A DNA stretch of 64,000 nucleotides, from positions 44,380,844 through 44,444,843 of the forward strand of contig CM068370.1 of NCBI GenBank assembly GCA_034769895.1, written 5' to 3'. Of the stretch, positions 45,567 through 55,785 are shown piece by piece. Origin of the DNA: Magicicada septendecula (lineage: Eukaryota > Arthropoda > Insecta > Hemiptera > Cicadidae). The position numbers and the translations under genes are program-made. Every line of letters begins with the position of its first letter. The stretch's first letter is position 1. The notes beneath the pieces were generated by a model. That model had not been told where the DNA came from, ran no database searches, and saw only the letters and a list, made by a program, of their open reading frames with translations.

Positions 45567-47045
45567 TTATGGCGGGTCGTCGAGCAGGGCTCCTCGAGGG
45601 CGTCTACGTTTTACAGGTGGTCCATCATCGTTACTAAGGCGACGGTGGTGAGGAAAGGCTGATTTGGATGCTCGATCGAAGAGGTTGAACGTAAGAGTTC
45701 GCGCAAATCCATCGAGCGACGGAATCTTCAACCCTCGCCTGATAGAATGATTTCTGACATACCAGGGAGAGCCGAAGATAAGGCGGAGGGTGCAGGACTG
45801 GAAAGCTTCCAGGCGTGCGATTACGTCGAGGGCACGTTGGGTCCAGAATACAGGTGCTCCGTACATAAGGGCGGCTCTGAGAAAGAGCAGATATATCGAG
45901 AGTTTGGTGCGCACAGGCAGTGGCCCTCGAGTAGATAAGAACGGGTATAGTTTGGCTTTGACGTCTCGGGCGCGCTGGAGCACGTTGGGTACGTGAGCTC
46001 TGAAGCTTAGGCGTCGATTAAGCGTGACGCCCAAGTACTTCACAGTAGGTTGCCAAGCGATTGGACTCCCTTCAAGGGAAAGGGTCTGGCATCGGGAAGT
46101 GAGCTGACGGGAGAAGGCAATCGCCTCGGATTTCTCCGTATGCCACCCGCCATTTCCTTAGCCAGGCCGGTAGTAAGGCGAGCTGGCGCTGCACCACGTC
46201 AGTCGCAAAACGAAGATTTGCTGAACTGGTGTGGTACATTGCGTCGTCCGCATAGAGTGACTGCGTGACTCCAGGCAATACTTGTAGGTCGTTCGGGTAC
46301 ACTAGGTACAGAACGGGGCCGAGGACAGATCCTTGAGGGACGCCGGCGGCGACAGGGCGGACGGAAGATTACGTCCCGTCGCAGAGATACGACCGCATCA
46401 GATGTACAAATGAGGCCAGGAGTGGGGAAATGGCTAGTTTGTAGAGAAGGCCTTCGTGCCAGACTTTGTCGAAGGCCTTGCTCACGTCCAGAAGGACGGC
46501 GACTGTTTGATGATGTCAGTTGATGGCGTCAGTGAGTTGCGTGACAACTCGGACAAGTTGAAGAGTGGTCGAATGCTGCCTGCGGAAGCCGAATTGTTCC
46601 TGCCGAATGAAATTATCCAGCAGGGGAGTAACTCGGCGATGCAGGAAGCGCTCGAACACCTTCGATATGACTGGCGAGAGCGATATTGGGCGATGGTTCA
46701 CCGGGAGTGTACGCAGCTTGCGAGGCTTTGGTATCATGATGACCTTTGCTCGTTTACAAGGGCTGGGAAAGTAATGGAGCTGGAGACATCCATTGAACAG
46801 CTCGTGTATAAGCGAAACGAGACTTGGTGGGGCGTTGTGTAGGGCCGCTGCGCCAATACGGTCCTCGCCAGGCGCCCGCTTGTGGTGCAGTCGAGAATGG
46901 TCGATTCCACAAAAGCCTTGTCGAACGGGTCAATTGGGTCCGTGGGAGGGCGGCAATGCAGGTCTTGATACGTCCACGCGTTCACACAGGTGTATTCCGA
47001 ATAGAATACAACTGGCCTAAGCGGAAAATCTTGACTAGCGCGAAT
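45567..47045 (-). pseudogene. Jockey-like LINE reverse transcriptase, copy 2
   Basis: From the right end on the minus strand: DPFDKAFVESTIL, PYTTPHQVSF in broken frame, then VIMIPKPRKLRTLPVNHRPI, SLSPVISKVFERFLHRRVTP, QEQFGFRRQHSTTLQL (fingers); AAGVPQGSVLGPVLYLVY and LYADDAMYHTSS (catalytic YADD); MKYLGVTLNRRLSFRAHV; RTKLSIYLLFLRAALMYGAP; PWYVRNHSIRRGLKIPSLDG. The whole RT is represented, but frameshifts near 46510-46330, 46050 and 46740 break it. The block between QL and AAGVPQG (the FVDF...D-x-V catalytic part) is degraded. The endonuclease is missing. Confidence 0.9.
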
Positions 47046-47779
47046 TAGCACTAATAGATCTTCAAATACATTGTACTACGTTCTAAATATCCTTCTATTT
47101 AGCTTACAGGCAACTTGTAGCTAAAATCTAAGACGGTCGTCACCCATATAGCAAACATGTACTGTCGCGAAAAACTCACACAGAGAGTAAATCTGATTAG
47201 GACAAGTTGTAGACAAGAACTGTACGAAATTTCCTTTACCAGCGCACATAGCAAATGAAAATTGAAGCTCCTGATTGATTAAAATTTTGAACATGATAGA
47301 TTTCTACCTCGATAGCAAGAAATTGTGTAAGACTATGGCAGAGTTTGCAAAATCTTATATAGATTTTATCTAAACCTTTTTATGACTTTTCTGCAGATAA
47401 GGCTTCTATAGAGAAGTGAATTCAGTTAAAAAATACTTAGTAAAATTATATGTTTTGAGATTATGACATACGAAAAATGTAGTGCTATTTATGACGCATA
47501 CGCTGTCATAAAGTTTCATTTTGATACGTTAATTATTATAGGAGTTATTCAGTAAAACACGCACTCGCGCACAAAACTTGCACCTGACATGACAGAAAAT
47601 AGGTATATGGGAATTTTGACATATAACACATAATACCCATCTCTTACTTCAAAACTTACAGCTACTTTGCAAAGTTTGAACAAGATCAATTTAAAACGTG
47701 TCTATAACGTCATAAAGTGTGTAATAGCGTGTAGTCATTTCTAAACGACTCTTACTGCAATATTGTTTTATTCCAATAT
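47046..47779. other. Unassigned AT-rich sequence
   Basis: Nothing recognised. Confidence 0.5.
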
Positions 47780-47995
47780 ATCCCGCAGAAGTTCCAGAAT
47801 AATTTTGTATTCTTCTGACGGCGTGCCAGTGTGATTTGCGTAGTTACAGGAGCTCGAACAATCTGGAAACTACTTGAATGGACGGCTTTTACAGAAAAAC
47901 TGCACCTTCTCTGCTAGCCGAGAAACGTGTAGGACGTTTGCGTTAGCGTTACGTGCAGAGCGTTACGTGCTTCGAAAGCGTTACAAAACTGTTGG
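47780..47995 (-). repeat. LTR fragment, TGTTACGAC family, 5' part of subtype B
   Basis: Matches 40434-40635 (GTTCCAGAATAATTTT, CTTCTGACGGCGTGCCAG, CTGCACCT-CTC-GCTAGCCGAG). It ends GCGTTACA on the + strand. The TATA-distal half of the LTR is missing. It lies immediately next to the 24-bp minisatellite. Confidence 0.75.
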
Positions 47996-48037
47996 AGCAA
48001 TGCGTTTTCTATTTTCAAGATAATATTTAATCCCGGA

Positions 48038-48253
48038 AATTTCCGTAGGAAGATACCCTATAATTTCCGTAGGAAGATACCCTATAATTTCCGTAGGAAG
48101 ATACCCTATAATTTCCGTAGGAAGATACCCTATAATTTCCGTAGGAAGATACCCTATAATTTCCGTAGGAAGATACCCTATAATTTCCGTAGGAAGATAC
48201 CCTATAATTTCCGTAGGAAGATACCCTATAATTTCCGTAGGAAGATACCCTAT
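48038..48253. repeat. 24-bp minisatellite, nine units
   Basis: Nine units of AATTTCCGTAGGAAGATACC plus CTAT follow each other with a 24-base period, and all appear identical by eye, apart from the flanking edges. Near-perfect identity means recent expansion or homogenisation. TTCCGTAGGAA includes a short palindrome-like TTCC...GGAA. It is not CRISPR: there are no spacers. Confidence 0.97.
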
Positions 48254-48270
48254 AATTTTGGCGGAAAAAG

Positions 48271-48294
48271 TATTACGCCATTACTGAACGTTCT
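48271..48294 (+). repeat. Left piece of LTR split by the RNase H LINE
   Basis: TATTACGCCATTACTGAACG aligns with the start of the LTR at 16290 (TGTTACGCATTACAGAACAT). The final GAACGTTCT (48286-48294) is repeated at 53794-53802, where the LTR continues. Confidence 0.7.
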
Positions 48295-48349
48295 GGTACA
48301 TTAGAGAACGTTGTTGTTGTTGTTTTCCAATGGCTCCCCCTTGGTATAT

Positions 48350-50476
48350 TTAACCCATTTGGTACCGAGCTTCCCAATAAAGACCACTGTAATTTCTGAG
48401 TTCTTGCATTTCCCGGTTCAGCTTTACACACACTCCAATAGATGATTTTTGTTCATTTTTGAGTATTCTCTCCTGCACAATACACATTCTTCTGTGGTGG
48501 GAATTTTTAATTTGTAGAGATGCGCTGAGAGACAGTCATGGCCAGTTTCCAGTCTAAAGTTGGCGACTGCTTCCTTCCTGGGTTTTCTACAGTTTTTTAT
48601 TCCATAACTGTTCAATCCCTGACCATGTTTTTCTTTTTGATATGTTTCTTGCTTCTTCCAGGAAGCGAGAGTTTGTTTTCCTTGTCATCAGTCTTCTTAG
48701 GATGCTGAGGTCATGGGTACTTTCCCGGTGGTACAGCTTTGTCCCTCGCTTTGCCAAGGTGTCCGCTGTTTCATTTCCCGAGATGCCTATGTGAGATGGG
48801 ATCCACTGAATAACTATCTCCTTGTTAAGTGCTGTAAGCTGCCTGGTGAGTTACCTTGCTTCCAGTGTGCTCCTGGATGTTGCCCCTGTATTAGAGAATG
48901 TTGCCTGGATGGCAGACTTAGAGTCCACTAAAAGGACAGCTTTGGAAAGGAATTTGGCCTCCAAATGAGGTTTTGCAATGCCTCTTTGATAGCCTCTACT
49001 TCAGCATCGTAACTTGATTTATTTTGTCCCACTGCAATGTAGTGAGAAAACGATGAGAACACTCCTGCTCCACCACAACCCACTTCATCCAGCAAGGATC
49101 CATCAGTGCATACACGTAGCCAGGTTTCCTCCGGAAATCTCTCATTGATGATGATTGTTAGAGTTATCTGTTTTAGTTCTTCTGGAGATCTTGTCTTCTT
49201 CTTAACATCTTCTATCAGACTGAGATATACTTCATACCTGTGAAAGTCGACTGGGTTTTCCAGGGGGATCACTTTATTAATTGCTGTTGGTATGCTGTGG
49301 CATTGAAGGTAGTTGCTACTTTGGTTTAGCCAGATCTTTTGCGTTTTGAGTCTCTGTGGTTCCATCCTCTCATGAATCCATGACTTCTCAGGTAGTGACT
49401 TAATTCTGAGGTTTAGCAGTGCTGGCTGTTGCTTAATTTCCTCTGTTATTGGTTTGTTGCCTGTATATAGTTGTAATGCTGCAACTGGAGTTGATTTGAC
49501 GCCACCTGTGATGAGTCTTAGGATGTTGGTCTGCAAACGTTCCAGTCTGCCCTCATTTGCAGTAGTGCTTGTGATGGTTCCTTCGCTGCCATAAGTTATT
49601 ACTGGCTTGATGTATGTTCTATACGTCATGTTTAGAACTTCTTGTGAACATCCCCATGATACTCCGGTGAGACGTTTTATAAGGTTTGTTCGTTTGTTTA
49701 CCTTCTTAGTTATGCTGTCAATGTGGTGTGTCCAGTTAAGCTTATTATCCAGGTTAACACCCAGGTAACGAGTATTTTCAGATTTCTGTAGGAAGTTCTC
49801 GCCTACTTTTAATGAAAAGTCGGGGTTTCTATATTTCAATGAGAAGTAGTGGTAAACGGACTTTTCTGCATTAATCTGCATGTTGTTTTCTTCTGCCCAC
49901 CTTTGCAGGCCGATGAGGGCTTTGTTCATGTTCCTTTGTAGAGTGATGTCTTGTCTTTTCTTGTTTGATCCCTTGGCCCAGATGAGCACATCATCGGCAA
50001 ACATGCACGTCTGTATTCCTTCAACCACTTTCACTCGTTTGACCAAGTCATTTATATAGATATTAAAGAGGATTGTACTATTCACAGCTCCTTGTGGTAG
50101 GGCGATTTTTACTAGTTTGTACTTGGAATGGCTGTCGTTGTATCTTCTTGAAATCCAGCGCTGTTTCAAAAATCTCTTCAACCAATTAAACATGTTTTCT
50201 GTGATGTTAAGGTGCCTTATTTTATTTATCAGTTTGTCCCTCCATACCGTATCATATGCGCCCTTAAAGTCTACGAAGACCGCCAGGACACTTTCGTTTC
50301 TGTTGAATGCACTTTTAATTTCTTGTGTTAAACGGGATATTTGGTGTGATGCTGATCGATTTGTTCTGAAGCCTGCCTGTTCTGGGGCAAGCAATCCTTC
50401 TCTTTCCAAGTAACAATTCAATCTAGCTGCTATCATACGTTTCTGCACCTTTGCCAATTGTGATGTAAGGGCAATG
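48350..50476 (-). pseudogene. RT, RNase H and zinc-knuckle part of the RNase H LINE
   Basis: An open frame of 509 codons (48928-50457) carries RT blocks AGFRTNRSASHQISRLTQ, VFVDFKGAYDTVWRDKL, LPQGAVNSTILFNIYINDL and CMFADDVLIWAKG, YLGVNLDNKLNWTHHID, then RNase H start VCTDGSLLDEVGCGGAGVFS and YDAEVEAIKEAL. After a frame break near 48930 it continues LLVDSKSAIQATF, IVIQWIPSHIGISGNETADT and ends with a CVLCRREYSKMNKNHLLECV zinc-binding block (48424-48615). Catalytic RT aspartates and the RNase H D, E, D, D residues are all recognisable. R-N-x-S-A-S-H-Q-I and RNase H indicate an I/R1-like group LINE; the exact clade is not fixed. Confidence 0.92.
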
Positions 50477-52066
50477 ATGGATGGATGGATGATGCGCGGG
50501 AGTCTTGCGCCCTAATTTGTGTGCGTTCTCCAGGCCTAGGCCTGATGAACGCCAGGTGCCAACAGGTCAGCGCGGTCGTTTGCTCTGCACAAGGGAGTTA
50601 TGGTGCAGTCCGCGGGTCCATGATAAATTACATGGCCACCACGGACGCGAGCTTAAGCTTTTGCTTCAGCCAATTGTCCCGCCGAGGCGCGACACCACGG
50701 TCCCCTCAGGCTAGCCTTTGGGAACGTAGTGACTCACTGGCGAGGACAAGAAGCTCGAGCGCCCTAGGGCGTCGGCCGAAACGGTAAGGAATGACTCCGA
50801 GACAGCCAGCTTCCGCAAGGAAGGCACTTGCACAACCTCGCGGGAGCCCGTGTCTCAGGTCATTACTCTGCCGAATCAGCAAAGCAGGTGCTGACGAGGA
50901 TCTTAGTGGTCATGGCTTCAGCCAATTGCAACGCCTGGTCGCGGCTCCTTGGTCTCCGAGGACATAGCCCACGGAAACTTAGAGGCACGCTGGCGAGGAC
51001 AAGAGGCTCGACCGCCCGAAGGCGGCGGCCGAGTCGAAGGGACTCATCACCGGGGCAGTCGGCTTTCGCAAGGAAGGCATTTGCGCAACCTCGCGGGAGC
51101 CCGTGTCCCGGATCAAAGCCCTGCCGATCCTGGCAATAAATCAATCCATTCCAATCTGCCGCACCATGATTGACTACAGTTTTGGGAGGCGCAGGTAGTG
51201 AATGATGGTGATCAATTCAGTCTCCAGAAGGTTGGGGGGTTCGTTTCTGGGGGTTCATGTGATGAACTTAGGGGGGTCTAACAGCGCCCTAGGGCGCCTG
51301 ACGCGGCGAGGGGGCGGTGCATTCTCCATGCTGTTAAGCCTTTGAAGGTGCGGATAAGGGGACTCGCCGGCCTTGGCGAACAAATTCGTTGCCAAGGACC
51401 AGACGAAGACCTCTAAGGTGGGAACACGGAGGCCCCGGTGAATGGCGGAATTTCGCACATACCACGGGGACCCCGTGAGGGAGCGTAGGGTCCAGTTCTG
51501 AAATGTCGTCAGTATATGCCTGTTGGTGGCCGACAGTAGAGGCCACCAAGCGGGCGCCGCATAAGTGAGTACTGTTCGAAGGAACAGTAGATACAATTTT
51601 AGTTTTGTACGGTCAGCCAGGCGGCTGTTCCTCGAAAGCATAAGTGATAGTTTGGCTCTGACGCCACGAGCCATGTTGAGGGTTGCGGTCACGTGGGCGT
51701 TGAAGTTTAGGTGCCGATCAAACCGAACACCTAGGTACTTCACCGTCTCAGTCCAGTTGATGGGTCTCCCCTCTAAGGAGAGGGATTGGCATCGGGAAAT
51801 GGTCTTATGAGTAAAGCAGATCGCCTCGTATTTCTCCGTATTGATCGCTACCCGCCATTTCCTTAGCCAGTCCGGAAGCATAGCCAACTGGCTTTGTAAC
51901 ATTACGCTCGTCCGCCAAGGCGAAAGCGAGCTAAAATGAAACATCGCGTCGTCGGCAAATAGAGATAACGTGACCCCGGGATAAACAGGCAGATCGTTCG
52001 TGTACAGTACGTACAGAACGGGGCCGAGGACAGATCCTGTGGGACGCCGGCCGCGACAGGGCGAAC
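50477..52066 (-). mobile_element. Jockey-like LINE insertion with 13-bp target duplication
   Basis: The insertion is flanked by TGTAAGGGCAATG at 50464-50476 and 52067-52079, identical at all 13 positions. The host RT reads TIAL on one side and TSQLAKV on the other, exactly where the duplication lies. On the minus strand the element starts inside RT (AAGVPQ, one base missing, SVLGPVLYVLYTNDL, LSLFADDAMFHFSS) and continues with YLGVRFDRHLNFNAHV, RTKLKLYLLFLRTVLTYAAP, WYVRNSAIHRGLRVPTLEVF to about 51255. A long GC-rich 3' UTR with a tandem duplication follows. It ends in a CATC/CATCC simple-sequence tail (50474-50497). The 5' truncation and target duplication are typical of target-primed reverse transcription. 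Confidence 0.93.
50664..51138 (-). repeat. Tandem duplication in Jockey 3' UTR
   Basis: Two units of about 230-250 bp (about 50664-50912 and 50917-51138) share CTTCAGCCAATTG, CTGGCGAGGACAAGA, CGCAAGGAAGGCA, and CAACCTCGCGGGAGCCCGTG in order. They differ at about a quarter of positions, so the duplication is older than this insertion and probably belongs to the parent element. Confidence 0.8.
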
Positions 52067-52079
52067 TGTAAGGGCAATG

Positions 52080-53640
52080 GTTCTATAGGATGTGATTGAG
52101 TCTGCTGGTTTGCCTTGCTTGATTATGGGAACAATTGTTGCTTTTGTCCACTCTGAAGGGAGAGACTCTATTGAGTTCCATATATTGCTAATAATGTGCT
52201 TAATGTGGCAGGCTTCAGGTTCTTGAGAAATTCATGGTGCACTCTATCTGGTCCAGGTTGTTTGCCATTTTTAAGCTTTTTTATTGCCTCCTTCAGTTCT
52301 TCCATTGTAAAATTTTTGACAAATAACTCCCTTTGCTTGAAGTTGTATTTGTAATTGTATTATGGTGTCTTTCTTGGAGTTTAAGTTTCTTCTCATTGAC
52401 TTTAGTCTTTGCAGCAATCTTATATTGTGTTGAATAGAATGTATTAAACCTTGCTCCTATCTCTCTGTTGTTTGTGATTTCTCTGCCATTTATTATGATA
52501 GGTCTCTGACTTCACTTGGGGAATTTGTTCTTTAGCATGTTCATATGTTTATAAATTTTCGCAGCATCAGTGCGGTAGTTCAGATTGTTCAGGAACGTCG
52601 TGAATGATTTTTGTTTTTCTTCGCATACTTGTCTTCTTAATACTGCCGCATATCTTCGCCACTCTTTCACATCAGCAGGATTTTGGGATTTTTCCATCTT
52701 TATTCTTGCCTGATCTCTAGCCTTTTTCAAATCTGTTAATTGTGGTGTCCAGAATAGCTTGTACTTAACTGTTTTTCCTCTAGGGATGTTTTGCTTTGCC
52801 GGGAAAAGAATTAGATTGGTAAGTTGTTTGGTCAGTTCTCCTGGTCTACCCTCTATATCAATCAGACGGATGTTTTCTTCCAGGTAATCCCCAAAGTTTG
52901 TCCAGTTTGCTTTTTTGAAGTTCCATGATGTTCTTGCAGTTTGTTTTTGAACTCTACATTTCCAGCTGTATGTGAGCTGCACTGCTCTATGGCCGCATCC
53001 TGGGTCCTCTACTACTGTTCTACAAACGTGGTCGCTGATATCTGCTGAGGCTAGGGCTAAGTCCGGATTAGTTGTTGTCCCTGAATAGTGTAAGAATGTC
53101 GGGATGTCTGTTGTTTTGTAAAGTAATTCCATATTGCTGAGCTAATGAGATCCTCCACGACCCTTCCTGCCTCATTTATGTAGTTGTATCCCCAGGATGG
53201 TGATGCTGCATTAAAGTATCCGATCATTATAGTTTTCTCTTGGAGATTTATGTTGTCCAGATTAAGATTTTAATTTTTGGGTGGGCTGTAAATTCCATAT
53301 ATAATCTTTTATTTTATTTCCAGATTTCCATCTTTATGATTTCTGACTTGTCTTGCTCGTTCATTTCTCTTATTATTTTAAATTTGGATTTCAAACTGTT
53401 TCTGACAGCCACAACAATACCACTGGCCACTTGCCTACTTTTGTACAATCCAAATATAGTAAACTGACTTATTTTAAAATATTTTATGTTATCCACAGTT
53501 ATATTTATATTTGCTTCGTTAATTATTAGAACATCCATGTTTCTGTCCTAAATTATTTTCTTTATCTCAGTCATTTTTTGACACGACAGTCCTCCAGCAT
53601 TCCAATGAAGAATGTTGCAACTTTGCCGTGAGTTAATTTT
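52080..53640 (-). pseudogene. Endonuclease and linker of the RNase H LINE
   Basis: The 5' half of the interrupted LINE. At about 53610 the frame reads ILHWNAGGLSCQKM; a stop follows, then MDVLIINEANINITVDNIKY (53314-53538). The middle of the APE domain (about 53150-53310) is degraded. A 206-codon frame (52512-53132) gives LHYSGTTTNPDLALASADIS with DH, GCGHRAVQ and RQVCEEKQKSFTTFLNNLNY. The linker 52080-52500 gives WTKATIVPIIKQGKPADSIT and SYRTIAL in shifted frames. The endonuclease is inactive as it stands because of frame breaks. Confidence 0.85.
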
Positions 53641-53793
53641 GCTTATCTTTCTTTGAGTGTCGTTTCATTTGGTGTAGGCCTTGGGAAGCAACCTAACGCT
53701 GTTACTCATTTAGCACTACCCAGGTGACACGTGTAGCTTAAAGGATGCTACGGACGCGAGTAACTTTGCCACCCAGCTTTGCCAACGTTTGAG

Positions 53794-54341
53794 GAACGTT
53801 CTACTCTTTTCTCGGCCATTCCCGGAGCTGTAATGCGTACTTGACGCTTCACATGCGAGACAGTATTACGTAATGCGGAACGTCTCGTGTGCTGGATGGT
53901 GTCGTTCTACAAACGTCTTGACCATCCCAACGGTATGTGATTCTGCCATGACCGCGCTGAAGTATTCTCTAGAATTTTCACGTGTTTGTTGAGACGCGTA
54001 TTATGGAATATGCTGGAATCTCAGAGGGGTATAAATACAAGAATTCAGCGGCGCTTAGGTCAGTTATTGTCGAACGATTTACACAGTGCGGTTCGAAGTA
54101 TTGTGGCGAATTGTTATGTCTTTTATAATCGTGCGGGACAATTGTAATTCAATTGTGTTTTGTATTAGTTGACATTATTATTGCGTGTGAACAATTCTTA
54201 TTTTTATTTGTTGTAAGAGACTATCTTGTTGATTACAAACTGTTTAATTGTGATAATTAAAGCAGGTGATTAGTGACGTAATTGGTGCCTTTTATTTTGT
54301 TTTTCACTGTACCATACGACGATCAGTAGACCGTCGTAACA
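53794..54341 (+). repeat. Right piece of LTR split by the RNase H LINE
   Basis: Continues the LTR begun at 48271. It contains GGGGTATAAATACAAGAATT (TATA), GTCAGTTATTGTCGAACGAT (initiator) and ends AGACCGTCGTAACA. With the left piece and one copy of the target duplication the LTR is about 563 bp, close to the 565 bp of the copy at 11360. Confidence 0.88.
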
Positions 54342-54349
54342 ATGTAAGA

Positions 54350-54710
54350 GAATCAGAAATTCAATAGTTGTTGTGATTGGCAGACAGTTGGTCACTCAAT
54401 AAACGAGAAACGTGCAATGTCCTAAGGGAAAGTGGTCAAAGTTGAAGTATATAAGCTTTGTCCTTGACCTTTATGCTATGTATGTGGTTGTCTCCACACG
54501 GTAAAAGTAGCGCGTGTTACGAGAGCAACCGTATATTCTACTCTATTTACGCACTTCTCCTCTTGGCCAGGAAAAAGTTATAGCAGGCTTAATACTAAAT
54601 AGGCTTACGTAAAATTTATTACTTGCCTCCGTTTGCAAGTTGACTAGTGGGAGTTAAATTTGTGTTGCTTTCATGGTAGCGTTTATTAAAATATGTATGA
54701 AAACGCCGCA
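54350..54710 (+). repeat. Dispersed repeat DR1, copy 2
   Basis: Aligns with 5043-5398 in the same orientation. Follows directly after the LTR end. Contains GTATATAAGC, a better TATA-like motif than the copy at 5 kb. Confidence 0.65.
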
Positions 54711-55079
54711 AACACCTACTCTGCTTGTTAAACAAAATACATTCAGGCTGGGCAATTATACTTGTGTTAGTATCACATAAAGAAAAAATTCTGCTAGATT
54801 ATCATTATTTACACGGCAAAATTTTATAGTTTTTATACAACTTTTTTCAAAAGCTAAAATTAAATTATATAAACTATAGTTACTTCTCTTTCAGATGGTG
54901 AGACATGGGTTATGACCCCAAAATTTGAAAACAGTACTCTTCCGAGTCGACGTTTCTATGTAGCGTAAAAGACACTTGAGATCTGACGGAAATAAAAATC
55001 AAGACGTTCACAATTAATTAAATATATATAATAATACAAAACACTAAATAAATTGTCACCGGACAAAAGGCTTGCCTCA
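54711..55079. other. Unassigned AT-rich sequence
   Basis: Nothing recognised. Confidence 0.5.
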
Positions 55080-55445
55080 TGACAAATGGCGCCAATCGTA
55101 CACGCTTTGTTATTTTGGTGGCCCTAAAAAGGACCGTGTGGCGAGAACGCTGATGTTGGTTGTGCCACGCTGAGATGTTCGGCGACTGCGCCCGCTGTTC
55201 GTGGCGTACTGCAGTCCTTCTCTTCTTTCGGCATCTGTTGCGTCGAGTCGGCTGCCGGCCCAGCGAAAAACATCGCTGGCGCGGAACTGGAGGGCGAAGA
55301 CGCAAGAACGCTGATTCTATTCTTCGGCCGTTCCTTCCGGCTGACTCCGCGTCGATGTCGTCCGAGAGAGGAGAGGAGATGAAGTGCGTCCGATGGCTGT
55401 TTCCTTATCTTCCTGTTTATCCTTCTACACGGCTCCCTCTCTGTA

Positions 55446-55533
<88 letters not shown>

Positions 55534-55565
55534 GCTCTCTCTCTCTCTCTCGCTCTCTCTCTCTT
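55080..55565. other. GC/CpG-rich stretch followed by CT microsatellite
   Basis: 55080-55440 is far richer in G, C and CpG than its AT-rich surroundings and ends in a 116-bp (CT)n tract (55450-55565) with three interruptions. Frames of about 150 codons cross it on both strands, but their long S-L or R-E runs come from the microsatellite. A promoter-associated island with a GAGA-type tract is possible; so is an unrecognised GC-rich repeat. Confidence 0.5.
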
Positions 55566-55785
55566 TTCCTGTACATGAAAACTTCCTGAAAACTCGCACT
55601 TATACCGCAAACTGATCGGTGTAAAACAATTCGTAGAGCTGACTAACGAATCTGCAGCCGGTCTGTATTTACAAAGGATGCCGGCAATGTAAACAACGCT
55701 GTGATAAGTTAAGGGGACCAGCCTTGTTTACTCGATCTTCCTAGAAATCTGTGGAACCTACATGATGATTCCAGAAAATTCTAGA

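Larger units (their letters stand above)
48295..53793 (-). mobile_element. RNase H-bearing LINE (I/R1-group type), nearly full-length ORF2, interrupted
   Basis: On the minus strand this LINE shows all parts of ORF2 in order: APE endonuclease (ILHWNAGGLSCQKM at about 53610, LIINEAN, then TNPDLALASADISDH with the SDH motif near 53060), linker (TMEELKEAIKKLKNGKQPGP), RT, RNase H, CCHC-like end. The last coding residues give LYWEARYQMG and TAA at 48352-48354, then a short UTR with (CAA)5 (48310-48324). It is flanked by GAACGTTCT on both sides (48286-48294 and 53794-53802). A 13-bp duplication and the Jockey element at 50477-52066 interrupt it. Several frame breaks exist. No ORF1 is seen; the 5' 150 bases are non-coding. 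Confidence 0.88.

Noticed and set aside
48038-48253. CRISPR-like array
   Set aside because: The 24-bp units are directly contiguous without spacers, and the context is eukaryotic transposon DNA.
55160-55615. Coding frame of about 150 codons on both strands
   Set aside because: Length depends on the CT microsatellite, which is open in several frames; the translated S-L and R-E runs have no protein meaning.
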